Assembly (NCBI GenBank): GCA_022482925.1
Contig: JAKVOG010000005.1
Span: forward strand, 168,635 to 232,634
Reading direction: 5' to 3'
Origin: Selenomonas sp.
Lineage (GTDB): Bacteria > Bacillota > Negativicutes > Selenomonadales > Selenomonadaceae
DNA: 64,000 nucleotides
A program made the translations under genes and the position numbers. The notes beneath the pieces were generated by a model. The model searched no databases. It saw only the letters and a list, made by a program, of their open reading frames with translations, and had not been told where the DNA came from. Position 1 is the stretch's first letter. Each line of letters opens with the position of its first letter. Below are positions 38,101 to 48,814 of this stretch, in pieces.

Positions 38101-41100
38101 TACCTGCACCTCCTGTCATCAACTTACGCACGTGACCATCCCAATGAGAACCGACCACCGTTACATAAGCAGCATTGCGTGGCCGCAGCAGCTCATAGAC
38201 ATTCAGCGATGGCACCACATCATAGTCACCCCAGAGCACCTGCGAATTCATGATGTAATTGAAATGCAGCTGCTCCACGAGACGGAACATATCGCGGATA
38301 TTCTCCTCATCGAACGCCAGCAAAAGCCTCATCCAGCGTAATCAGATACGGTGCATCCGCCCCGGCCTCCAGATAGCGGGAATAAGCCGCCGAAAACAGC
38401 GGGATATACATCGCCATGGCCTTCTCACCGCCACTGAAACTGGAAGAACGCCCTGATCCGTCAGCTCACGATGCCGGATCTGCTCGCCCTGATCATAGGA
38501 CAGCTGGAAACGGAACCACTGCCGGTAATCCAGCAGGTCGCGCACCGCACTCTGGAAGGACTCCACGTCCCGTTCCTGCGCCTGAGGCATTCTGCTGAGC
38601 CCGTTCGATACGCGCCTGGAAATGACGTACGATCTTCTCCATATCCTCATCCCGCAGCGACTCGGATCTGCATGCAGCAGTTCCACCAGCTCACTCGTAT
38701 CGAGCTCATCGTCATTTTCCCCGTGGACCGGCTTCCAGTCCAGCCGGAACCGCAGGGCACTGGATGTCTCGCTTTTCTGCATCAGCCCATTCATCTTCCG
38801 GATCCAGTCTTCCGCCGCATAGATCTTCTCGCTGATGGTCCGCCCAATGCTGTTCATGATGATTTCCTTATAGATGCGGCGATCCTGCTCAGACAGCAAT
38901 TCCTTCTGCTCCTCGATATGCTGGAGCAGCCAGGCCCGCTGTTCATACGGATTCTGTGGCTGCCCCTCAACCTCCGCCAGCACCAGCTGACGGGAAGCCT
39001 GCTCACGCAGTTCCTGCCAGGCCTGCCGGAACACCTCCGGATGACTGCCAGGCAGTTGATCCGGCAGCGGACAGACCTCATCCAATACCTCACGAAAGGA
39101 AATCCGGTACTCCGTCAGAATGCCCTGATCCCGCATGAACTGTCCTGTAACCTTGCTCAACAGCGATGACAGAGCCGGGGCATCATCCGACTGCTGCCAT
39201 TTCTGCTCCAGCTTCCGCCGACGTTCCTGTGCGGTCGGCTCATCCGGAACCAGTCCCCGCTGGAGTTCTGCCTGATACAATGACTGCCAGGCCTCATTGA
39301 GCCGGGTATAGATTTCCTGCTGACCAGCCGCCTCGGCAATCTCGCCATTCAGCCTCTCGCCCATCGTCTCAGCCTTTGCCTGACGCGCCACTTCCAGCTC
39401 ACGTTCCTTCGGGATTGCCTGCAGCCGCTTCACGACCTCCGCAATCCGCTGCTCAACAGCAGCCGCATCCAGTTCCTGCAGCTGCCGATCCAAAACAGCC
39501 AGCTGCTGCTCTGCCTTGCGGATTGCCATCTCATAACCGACAATCTCGCCCTGCAGCTCATCAGACTCTGCCCGGATATAATCCAGCGACTCCTGCTGCT
39601 GCCGCAGATTATCAGGCGCATGCGCATATTCACTTCTGCTGCAGACGGAGTCTCTGCAGTTCTTATAATAATCAGGCCAGCAGTTCTTTTGCCCCATCAT
39701 AAGCCGCCAGTGACACATCCAGTGCAATATCGCCGCGTTCCTGATAGATTTCCTGCTGACAGCCCCTGAGCTCCAGCAGCAGCTTCTTCTTTTCCGCATC
39801 CTTCTGCCGGACCCGTTCCTGCTGCTGCGCAACTGCCTTCTGCTTTTCCAGTCCGGTGCTGTACGCATCATGGACCTTTGCCTCGGACGGGAACGTCTGC
39901 CGGGCCGCGCTCAGCTTTTCTTCAGCGGCCTGCAGCTCTGCCAGACGGTTCTCAAAACCCAGGCTTTCCTGCTGATACCCAACAATCTCCTGCTGCTTCT
40001 GCTGGATCTGCTGCCGACGATAAGCCTCACGCGCCTGACGGCCAATATAAAGCGCCGCTTCACGCGCCGCTGCATGTCCGGCCGTATTACCCAGACGATA
40101 GGTCCCCTGATTCGGATTGACTGCTGCCGTACTGCCCGTCTGCCACTCATAGAATGACTGATCCACCTCGATTGAACTGAGTACAGCGGCAATACGCCGT
40201 TCGCTCAGTCCCGAATCTCCTGGGACCGGACGGAGATAATCGTACAGCGATTCCCCCATCATGACCGGTGTACCAGCGGAGAGCACCACACCATACATCT
40301 CAGTCGGCAGGGCCGCTGCTGCCTGCTCATCGGCCAGGATCACCGCATCCAGTATCCCCGCAGCCAGTAAGGCAGACTCCAGGCGCTCCCGCTGCTCAGC
40401 GGGAACCTGTTCGCGGAACTCCACCGCTTCATAAAAAGGCAGATACGTTACGCCCTGCTCTCGCAGCAGCGATCTTGCCGCCTGATACGCCGGTTCCAGC
40501 TCCGGCTCAGCCTCTTTGCGCTGACGCAGTGCCAGCAGCTCCGTCTCAGCCTGCGACAGCTGCTGCCGCAGCTGCTCAAGCTCCTGCTGGGCATTGCCGA
40601 TCTCCTTATTCAGCGCCTGCTGACGCACATTGAATACCGGCTCCAGCACCGACTGCACATCGGCCCAGATCGTTCCCGCATACAATTCCTGCATCATCCC
40701 AACCAGCTGCTGCTCCTGAGCAGGCTCTACCGTCAGGACTTCTGCCTGTTCCTTCTTCCACTCATAGTAGCGCTTGACCAGCTGCTCCCTTGCCTGCTGC
40801 AGCAGCTCCTGTGCCCGCTGGTATTCAAAGCTGTACTCGTCCAGCAGTTTCGTCTCACGGCTCAGATCCTGATCCGCCTGTCCACAGCGACGCTGCAGAT
40901 CCTCATAGGCCTGCAGGAGCTTACGAACAGCCTGCAGCTGCCTTTCATAATCATCCAGCTGCCGCATCCACAATGTAAAATATTCGCCTGCCTGCAGATC
41001 ATCCATTGAGAACCCCGTCTTCAACGTCTCATGCGCACCAAAGCAGGCTTCAACAGCCAGATCATCCATTTCCGCCAGGCATTCATCCGCTGCCATAGCT

Positions 41101-42281
41101 GCCTTATCGCGCTGCTGGCTGCTATGCTGGCGCTGCTCGTCAAGTTCCAGTTCGCGCCGCCGCTTGGCCGAAAGAGTCTGCTGTTTCCTCTCATAGTCCG
41201 CGCGCTGCCCTGACAAAGTTTCAGCCAAAGCCTGCCGCTGTTCAGCTGCTTTGTAAGCCTCATTCTCCTGCAACACCTGCTGCTCGGTACGAAGTCCGGT
41301 TTCCTCGACCTGCAGTTCCTGCTGGCGCTGCTCCGCTGCCTCGGCCACCGCCGCGAGCTCCTGCTGCCGATTGAGCAGGGATGCCTTCTGCTGATTGAGT
41401 GATTCCAGCGTCCGCTGACAGGCCTTGCTCTTCAGGCTGCGCTGGACCAGCACCGCCTCATTATAGTTATCATAGACATTACACAAACGGTTGAATGCAT
41501 CCTTCTCCCGCTCCAGCTGCTCGATGGAAAGACGAGTCTTCTCCATGCTCTCCATCGTCTCTGCCAAAGGCCTCAGATCACCATCGGACAGGGACGGCAG
41601 CGAATCATTCAGTATCTCATAGATCACACTTGGCTTGAAATCGCGGGACAACTTCGGACTGCGCAGCTGTATGAGCAGCTGCATCAGCTCCTCATATTTC
41701 GACAGGTCTGCAAAACCGAACACATACTGATTGACCAGCGCCATATATTCCCGCTGCTCCGTCGTCACCCGGCCGTCCGTACCGATTGCGCCTTCCAGCT
41801 CACGCCGGGATAACGGCAGCCGTTGCTCCTTGCCCGTCTCCGGGTCTTTGCCGATTTTATAAAGCTGCAGACCATCCCCAATCCGCCGTCCATTATAGAG
41901 CACAAAGCCCCAGAAATCTACCTTGGTACTCCCACGGCGGGCATGCAGGCCGATCCCTGTCGTCACGTACTGATCCGACTGCTCCCGTTTATATTCCAGA
42001 TACAGATACCCCGTTCGGTCCTCATAGCTGCTGATCTCTTTCTCTCCCAACAGATAATCCTCGATCCGGCGAGCACGCGAGCCAAAACTATCGAGCCGAT
42101 CCGCCCGTTTCACACCATCCAGCAGCAAAGTGACCAGACTCTGCATCGTCACCGACTTGCCCGAACCATTGCTCCCACGCAGCAGCAGCCTGCCATCTGC
42201 GAACTGGAACTCTTCCTCATCATAGTACCAGTAATTCAGGATGCCCGCCCGATTGACCTGCCATTTATTCTCTGTCATGCT
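38075..42281 (-). CDS. jetC: Wadjet type II SMC-like ATPase JetC (TIGR02680-like, several frameshifts)
   Basis: DNA-loop-extruding condensin ATPase, about 1400 codons. N-terminal Walker A: LLLRGSNGSGKSVTMQSLVT. A very long Gln/Glu-rich coiled coil with a hinge-like break around LTYLPFYEAVEF fills the middle. The C-terminal head supplies the ABC signature SFSGGEKAMAMYIPLFSA and Walker B PYLITLDEAFAGVDEEN. The pieces lie in different frames; breaks are near 39680, 38630 (paired, patch DMEKIVRHFQARIERAQQ), 38460 and 38335. ATG at 42281 follows AGGAGGGG by 9 bases and overlaps the jetB end. Identity as the TIGR02680 family rests on gene order and SMC architecture. Confidence 0.9.
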
Positions 42282-43468
42282 TCTTTGCCCCTCCTGCCAC
42301 ATAATCCTTTGGATAGCGTCCCATCAACCGGAACAAGGCCGACTGCAGATGAACCAGTCCCGCCTCATCGACCCGTGCCATATTCCAGGCCACCATCTCA
42401 TCCAGCACCGATTGCGTCAGCCGCTTGCCTCCCATCTCCCGGAACTCCTTCGTCCAGCCACTGCTCTGCGTGGCTGCCATCTGTTCCAGGAAAATCCCGA
42501 AGTTCCTGAAAGCTCAGCAGCAGTCGTTTTTCCCAGTCAGGTTTCTCACGATAAGCCTGCGAGAACAGCAGCAGCACATCATGGATTCCCCGCATCCGCA
42601 CAGGAAACACATCCTTGAACCACGGGCTGCGATCATAGCTTACCACCAAGGCACAATCCTGATACAATTCCAGGTTCAACTCGAACCACTCCTGTAATTC
42701 CGCTCCCAGCCGCTTATACATCGTCCGCAGATAGACAAAGTCCTCCTCCGAATCTTCCTGCCGGTAATACGCCGGCTGCAGCAGCAGCTGACGATACAGC
42801 CGGGTACGCTTCTGCCGCAGGCGCTCAGCGCTCTCATCCGAGTTACTGGCAAAATCCGTCTGACACAGATCTCCTATCGAATGATAGGACTTCAGATCCT
42901 TGGGATAGCTGCGCAGAAAATACCGGGCCAGCAAGGTAACTTCATATAACGCCTCCCCGGCCAGGCCGCCGCTTGCCGCGTACCCATGGCTCAGGAAAGC
43001 CTCACTGTCATCCTCCACCAGCCGCAGCACCTGCTCATCCAGCAAATAATTCAGCACCCGGATCAGCGCCTTGCGCCAGGTATAAGACTCCCAGTTCAGC
43101 CGCTCCACCGCCTTCTCCTGCGGATAATAGCCCAGCAATGCCTCACAGAGATCTCCCAGCAGGAACTGTCCATCCACTTCCTGATCCTCAAGAAAGCCAG
43201 CTACACAGCACAGCAGGGTGTAATCTCCCACCGACTGCATCGCCTCAATCCCCATGAATGCCCGTGGCCGGGCCGGAATCTTCTCCAGCTTATAGAACTG
43301 TGCATTCACCAGCAATGGCCAGCCACACTTCTCCTGGAAATAATCCCGCAGCGGACGCTCGTAACGGCGCACCAGAAAATACTCATCCGGCATCTGCGAC
43401 CGCATGATCCAGCGATTCTCCAGCAAAGCCTGTGCCGCCTGACGGATGCCCTCCTGATCACGTTCCAC
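42265..43468 (-). CDS. jetB: Wadjet type II subunit JetB (TIGR02678-like, one frameshift)
   Basis: About 400 residues. Recognised by position between jetA and jetC and by stretches such as NRWIMRSQMPDEYFLVRRYE, LLCCVAGFLEDQE and a C-terminal RLTQSVLDEMVAWNM. In Wadjet the JetB protein is the MukE-like kite subunit that, with JetA, bridges the JetC heads. GTG start at 43468 follows GGAGGAAG and overlaps the jetA stop. The frame breaks near 42490, between LLSFQEL and the continuation FGIFLEQMAATQSSGW. No catalytic motif is expected. Confidence 0.82.
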
Positions 43469-44946
43469 TTCTTTCTTCCTCCTCCGTCACCTGCAGCTTC
43501 ATCGCCGGCAGCCAGAAATCGCCATCCTCACTATGCAGGCAGACCTGCTCTTTCGTCTTCGGCTCCCAGACCAGCTTCACTTCACGCCCCGTCTCCGTAT
43601 GGATAGACCCACGATGCTGCAGGCAGCGGGAAATCCAACCCAGCAGCGTCTTGCGTACCTCACGCGTCACCACCGGCAATTTCCCCAGATCGATCTCATG
43701 ATTGACCACCAGCTTATCCAGCAGCTGATTCAGTTGCCGCTGCTGCTCCAAATGTGCCTGCCGCAGCTTTTCCTTCTCCGCCCGCTGGTCGTTGATTGCA
43801 CTCTGTCTGGTCCGTTCCCGATAGTTATTCGTCCGCGGCTTGACCTCCAGCACCGTAGGACTTTCCTCGAGAATGCTGCTGTCAATGCGGTCGCTGCTGC
43901 GCTCCTGTACATAAAGATGCCGCACGCCCGGCGCTCCGAACAATGCAGCACTCAGCTGATCTGCCTCAGCCTTGTCGGACAGCTCGGCAAACCAGCCCGC
44001 TAAATACAGATAATCTGTTTTCCTGCTCCGGAATGCCTGATGCTGTTCCGCCAGCCGCTGCGCAAACCGCGTAATGCGACGGATTGTCTCCCCTGTCTCC
44101 TTGTATAGACTATGCAGCTCACTCTCCCGATAATCCGTCCCCATAAACCAGTCCCGCATCACCACGAAACTTTCCTGCAGATCTGCCTGGATACTCTCCC
44201 GCGTATGATCCTCATCCATCACCCGGATTGCCAACTCCCGATCCGCGATACGGCCAAATACCACCTGCAGATCATCCACTGTTTTCTCCTGAAACAACTT
44301 GCCAATCCGAATAGACGAGCGCTGCAGCCCCAGTACGAATCCCCGCAGATACTGCGTGAACTTATCCTTATAGATTACAAACGCCCGTGTCTGCATCCGC
44401 TCTTCCACCCGCGCACTCTTCAGATGAGCCAGATAATCCGATGCATTCTCGATCAGGGACTTGAAATAATGCTGAAGATCCAGCCAGGTCTGCCGAAGCT
44501 CCTCATCAGATACCGTCATCCGCATCATGCATCAGCCGTCCCAGGCAATACTGGATCCGATCGAACTGCGTCGTTTCCAGTGAACCGCCAAACTCATCCC
44601 CCAGCGATTTCAACCGGGTCACCATACGCTCGATCTCCACTGTATACGGCGTACACTGATACCGGAACCGCTTGCGCTGAAAGTCCTTGATGCTCCGTGC
44701 CTTTCCCGTTTCCTGCTGAGGTTTCAGATTATTCCACAGTACCAGCTGCCCAAGGTCCTGGGTCAGCTGCTCAAACGTATACTCCTGGAAATGCGCATCC
44801 TCACTCAACTCCCGGAAAATATCCTCCGGATATACATACGTCTGCATATGTTCATGCTTGCGGTAACAATAATGCACGATTGCCCGATACCGCCAGGCAT
44901 TATCCGTATTCAGATATGCCACCTCTGGAATCTTCCTTAAATCCAC
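43458..44946 (-). CDS. jetA: Wadjet type II subunit JetA (TIGR02677-like, one frameshift)
   Basis: About 496 residues, the MukF-like kleisin of the Wadjet condensin. N-terminal winged-helix-like segment: EVAYLNTDNAWRYRAIVHYC and HMQTYVYPEDIFRELSED. The helical middle includes DLQHYFKSLIENASDYLAH, and the C-terminal part has VVNHEIDLGKLPVVTREVR. The frame breaks near 44525 after RLMHDADD, resuming TVSDEELRQTW. The GTG start at 44946 lacks a clear Shine-Dalgarno; an ATG six bases upstream in another frame, placed after GGGGGAG, may be the true start if one more base is wrong. First gene of jetABCD. Confidence 0.82.
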
Positions 44947-45033
44947 ATCCTTCCATCAGGCTCCCCCTTCCTCCAAAACCACTATTCTACATTATATCAT
45001 AAGAACTCCCTCTACCTGTCAACTGCAAACAGA

Positions 45034-45086
45034 AAAGCGAGAAATAAAACATATTTTCTGCAAACCTATGTTTTATTTCTCGCTTT
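45034..45086. repeat. Long perfect inverted repeat between jetA and the Rpn gene
   Basis: Perfect 20-base arms (45034-45053 AAAGCGAGAAATAAAACATA and its complement 45067-45086) separated by 13 bases. The two flanking genes are transcribed away from it, so it is not an ordinary terminator; it may be an operator, an attenuating leader hairpin for the Rpn gene, or an insertion-end remnant. Confidence 0.7.
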
Positions 45087-45091
45087 CGTGG

Positions 45092-45152
45092 TATAATATT
45101 TATATCGAACATATGTTTACGCATATGTCTGCCAATCGTTCTATGGTATAAT
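45092..45152 (+). promoter_or_regulatory. Promoter region of the Rpn gene with two TATAAT boxes
   Basis: TATAAT occurs at 45092-45097 and 45147-45152, both within GGTATAAT. Neither has a strong -35. The first, about 75 bases before the start codon, is the more likely promoter. On the opposite strand TTGACA at about 45018 and TATAAT near 44993 could serve jetA, though spacing (20) is long. Confidence 0.4.
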
Positions 45153-45172
45153 GTAGGAAAGGAGTCTTACCC

Positions 45173-46101
45173 ATGCGACCACTAGCGATCAACCGTACTA
45201 ACGATGCTGTATTCAAGACGATTTTCGCCAATGAGAAGCACAAGGATATTACCTTGTCCCTCATCAATGCCGTCTTCGAATTCGAAGGTACCGGACAAAT
45301 CCAGGACATCACCTTCCTGGACCGCGAGTTGGACGCCGAAGAAGAATTCGGCAAAGAATCCCGTCTCGACCTGCTTGGACAGTCTATGGATGGCACAAAA
45401 GTCAACATTGAAGTCCAGGTCAACCGTGCCGAAGAAATGGGACGTCGTTCCCTCTACTACTGGTCCCGACTCTACAATGACCTCAAACGTGGAGATGTCT
45501 ACACCGAACTCAAACGGACCGTTGCCATCAACATCCTGGACTTCAGTCTGTTCCCCATCGCCAGGTACCCGGATTTCCATAGCTGCTATGGAATCTACAA
45601 CCAGAAAACCGGTCACCAGCTTACCCAGGACATGGAAATCCACTTCCTGGAGCTGCCAAAATGGAAACTCAAGAATATCAAGGAGATGAAACGCCTCGAG
45701 AAATGGCTCGCCTATTTTCAAAAGCGACCACTCCGGAAGAATTGGAGGCAATTGCCATGACAGAACCTATGATCCAGAAAGCACTCACCAATGAAGTCCT
45801 GTTTACTACGGACCAGATCGTGCGCCGCTCCTATGAAAAAGCAGAGAAATATCGCCGCGACTACGCAGCCCATATGCAATACGCCACCAAAGAAGGCATC
45901 CGGCAGGGCATTGAGCAGGGCATTGCTCAAGGTATTGAAAAAGGTATTGAAAAAGGTATTGAAAAAGGCATCGAACAGGGCGCTGAAGGAACCGCTTTGG
46001 AAATGCTGCACGACAAGATGGATATAAACCTTATCTCAAAATACACCAAGCTCTCCCCCGAACGGCTCAATGAGCTGGGTAAGCTCCACAACCTCCTCTG
46101 A
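45173..46101 (+). CDS. Rpn-family recombination-promoting nuclease / PD-(D/E)XK transposase-like protein (one frameshift)
   Basis: About 309 residues. The N-terminal nuclease domain shows NDAVFKTIFANEKHKDITL, the acidic catalytic residue in SRLDLLG and the E-x-Q of VNIEVQVNRAEEMGRRSLYY, matching the PDDEXK_2 (Rpn) family. The frame breaks near 45720 in a TTTTCAAAA run, between KWLAYF and SKATTPEELEAIAM. The C-terminus has tandem GIEQG/GIEKG tetrapeptide-type repeats, three of them encoded by identical 12-bp units at 45931-45966. These proteins promote RecA-independent recombination or act in phage defence. GGAG site 8-9 bases before ATG; terminator after. Confidence 0.85.
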
Positions 46102-46125
46102 ACACGCCACTTCCTGATCAAAAAG

Positions 46126-46183
46126 GCTGTACGTTCATAAACACTCACTATGAGTGAAAATTTATGAATGTACAGCTTTTTTT
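46126..46183 (+). terminator. Terminator of the Rpn gene
   Basis: GCTGTACGTTCATAA and TTATGAATGTACAGC pair with one mismatch, with an inner CACTCA/TGAGTG stem, followed by TTTTTTT at 46177-46183. Confidence 0.85.
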
Positions 46184-46263
46184 CGTGTCTAACTGCTCTA
46201 TATCGTGTAGTAGATTGATTCCTCAAGCCCGTTCTCTGTTGTTGCGACAACCTCTTCTCAATT

Positions 46264-47436
46264 TCATTCTATGCAGATATCCGCTACAGCAGCTTCTACA
46301 TTCTTCAGCGGAATCCGCTCCTGTTCCAACCGGGCATGATGTTCCCGGCCCATTGCCCAGGCCTGCTTCTCACGGACCGTCAGACGATCCGGTATTCGCT
46401 GGCAGTCGCCCTCATCCGCAACCACTGCTTCCGGATAGCGCGCCCAAAGCTCCGGCGTCATCAGCATCGACCGCACCCCCGGCAGTTCCGCACGCAGCTG
46501 GCTCAGGATATCAAACCCATTGCTATCAAGATCGCCCCAGTAGATCACCTCAGTCGCGTGCAGCCACGCGGCTTTCCTTGCCAGCTCTATGACACCATAG
46601 CCCATTCCAAACAGAACTATGCTGCCCGCCATCATCGGCAGCCGATACCCATTGACCTTATTTTCCGTGATGAATACCCGCCGCACCGGCAGTCGACACT
46701 TTGCCGCCTCATCCACCGACAGGAAAAACTTCGTCACACCATACCAGCCCAGCTGCTCATCCAGCACCCGGACACCGACATGGGAGTCTCCACCTGACGC
46801 GTCTGCCATAGCTCACGCAGCTCGGCCTCATTCGCTGCAGCCCGATCCGGATTCAGACGTATTCCACAGACTTCGCGTCAACAGCATATCCCGCTCCATG
46901 AACTTCGTATCTACGCCTTCCGCCTGAATCTCCCGCAGATACTGCCCCGGCTCAATACCAGCCAGGAACGCCTTTCCCAGCGCCAGGCAGCCCGGAAAAA
47001 AGCCACGTTCCTGGATACGCCGGGGATAATCGAGTAGCCAAGAGATCGCAGCCGGCAGTTCCTGCTGCATCTGCCGATGCATCAACAGGAACGCCTCAGC
47101 CCGCCTGGACTCGCCAAGCTCAGCAAACACCAATTGCGCATCAGAGAACACGATCCGGACCGGAACCATCGTACGAACTCCCGGCAAGACATCCCTGCGC
47201 ACCTCCTGGACCGTACCATGCGTTCCCTTCCGCCAGAAATCCGCCCATTGCCGAAGCAGTGTCAGATCTCCCTGCTCCGCAGCCTGCTGACAATACTTGT
47301 TCAAGAGGAACGACACCGGCTTCATCGCCTGAGCATCAACCAGCCAAAGGTAGAGACGGCCACTCCGTTCCAGCCCCAAAAGCTTCCGCCGCAGCTCCGC
47401 ATACCCAGCCGCCTCCATCTTCTTCCCCGTCATCAC
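46264..47436 (-). pseudogene. Orphan type-I JetD-like protein (DUF3322-DUF2220), copy 1, two frameshifts
   Basis: Same family as the intact copy at 56926-58098 and close to it along the whole length. The N-terminal half starts MTGKKMEAAGYAELRRKLLG (DUF3322). The C-terminal Toprim domain keeps the catalytic E in RRVFITENKVNGYRLP and the DxD in VIYWGDLDSNGFDILSQLR. Relative to copy 2, one base is gained near 46860 (after RSLWN) and one is lost near 46785 (in VETPNVGVRVL), leaving the stretch between in another frame. Whether this is real decay or the indel error seen elsewhere in the window cannot be settled from sequence alone. No jetA, jetB or jetC of type I is beside it. Confidence 0.8.
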
Positions 47437-47579
47437 CAGTCACTTCCCCTTACACGATTTTCCTAATTATTTCATCCGCAGAAAGACTCCTATTACTGCC
47501 CCGTCCAGCTCTCAATCTCACATCTATGTTTTCGTTTCTCCTTATCATAACTGATGCCCACAAGCAAAACCTGTCCACT

Positions 47580-48585
47580 TTAGCCATTCAGTTCCTTCGC
47601 TTGCTTCTTCTCCGGCCACTTCGAAGCTGTCGTGGCCGACACGAATTCTTCCATCAACTCTTTATTGGGGATAAACACCGTTTTTTTCTCCGCATCATAC
47701 CCCAAATACCCAAGATGTACCAAGAGTGTCAAGACATCTTCATAGCTATAGAATGTCGTCATATCATTATTGAACGTGCGAATATTAATCCGATGAATAC
47801 CTCCAGCCATCAGTTCCATGACAGCTTCCCGCAGGCCAGCATAATTCATGTCAATATAAAGCCTCAAAGCATCAAGTGTCTCCGTCTGATTCCAGTACGT
47901 ATCAAAATGCCTAAATATCATGCTCTGCACAATCGAACGTGGATTGTAGATCGCACCACTTTCCTCAAAATGATACCCATCATACCATGTCTTACACTCT
48001 TCAAAATCCATAGCATAGCAGGCACAGAGTTGGCGGACTTCCGGCTCTGTAAATCCAGTATACGGCGCCATCGCCCCGACATTCGCCATTGAAAACTCAT
48101 CGAACATATTCAGTCCCGAATGCGTACATCCGCTCTGTCTGCCGATAGATGTCTTCCATACTGCGAGCTAATTTCGTCTTATCGAAATAACGGCAATCCG
48201 GATACTCCCGAATCAGATCCCGCAGTACTTTCCGTTGCAAAAGCGAAATCATCTTATCTATGTTATGTGTCCGGCTCAGGAACTTCTGCATATTCAGGAA
48301 AATGACATCACAATGATTCGCATATTCCTCAAAATGTGGATCGTCAACAATTTCCAGGCCTCGAAATAATTCTGCTGCATCCGTGGTCCGGTCGTAATAG
48401 GCAGAAATCATATTTGCCGCCATCGACTTGCCGAAACGTCTTGGACGAGTGACACACACATATCTTTGCTCAGTAGCAAAAACCTTATTTAAATAGTTCA
48501 GCATACCGCTTTTATCTACATAGATTTCTGACCGCAAAGCTTCTTGAAGCCGAATTGCTCCAGGATTCAGATGGATCCCCATCAA
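47580..48585 (-). pseudogene. Relic of an AAA-ATPase-like / PDDEXK_9 (PF09820/PF08011) protein
   Basis: The N-terminal part begins MMGIHLNPGAIRLQEALRSE and has IYVDKSGMLNYLN and the Walker A-like VTRPRRFGKSMAANMIS. After SMEDIYRQTERMY the sequence jumps, with a frame change near 48105, to THSGLNMFDEFSMANVGA. In intact relatives about 60 residues containing the Walker B strand (VIDEWD-type) separate these blocks. The C-terminus stops at EFVSATTASKWPEKKQ, short of the nuclease domain. So there is an internal deletion and a C-terminal truncation. AAGGAGG lies before the start. Lies only in module copy 1. Confidence 0.7.
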
Positions 48586-48714
48586 ACATCGCGCCTCCTT
48601 CCAATCTCATATCAATTCTACTATACATTGTATCAGCAGCAGCAATGAATGTCATGTTTTACAGTGCTTTGCTATAAAAAAGTTCGTATTTTCTCAGCAC
48701 TATGACGAACAAAT

Positions 48715-48782
48715 ATCGACATTACAATCTTTGTATGCTACAATTTACTCAGATACATTTTAGTAAATTATAACCGAGTAAA
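48715..48782 (+). promoter_or_regulatory. Promoter and nested inverted repeats before ATPase copy 1
   Basis: -35 TCGACA (48715-48720), 18 bases, -10 TACAAT (48739-48744). Overlapping the start region are AATTTACT (48742-48749) and AGTAAATT (48762-48769), and a second interleaved pair TTTACTCAG/CCGAGTAAA (48744-48752, 48774-48782; one mismatch). The layout suggests a repressor binding at the transcription start. Confidence 0.6.
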
Positions 48783-48814
48783 AATAACTGATCTAAAAAG
48801 GATGTGAATACCAT

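Noticed and set aside
45931..45966. Short tandem repeats as a CRISPR-like array
   Set aside because: The 12-bp units are contiguous with no spacers and encode a regular GIEKG protein repeat in frame.
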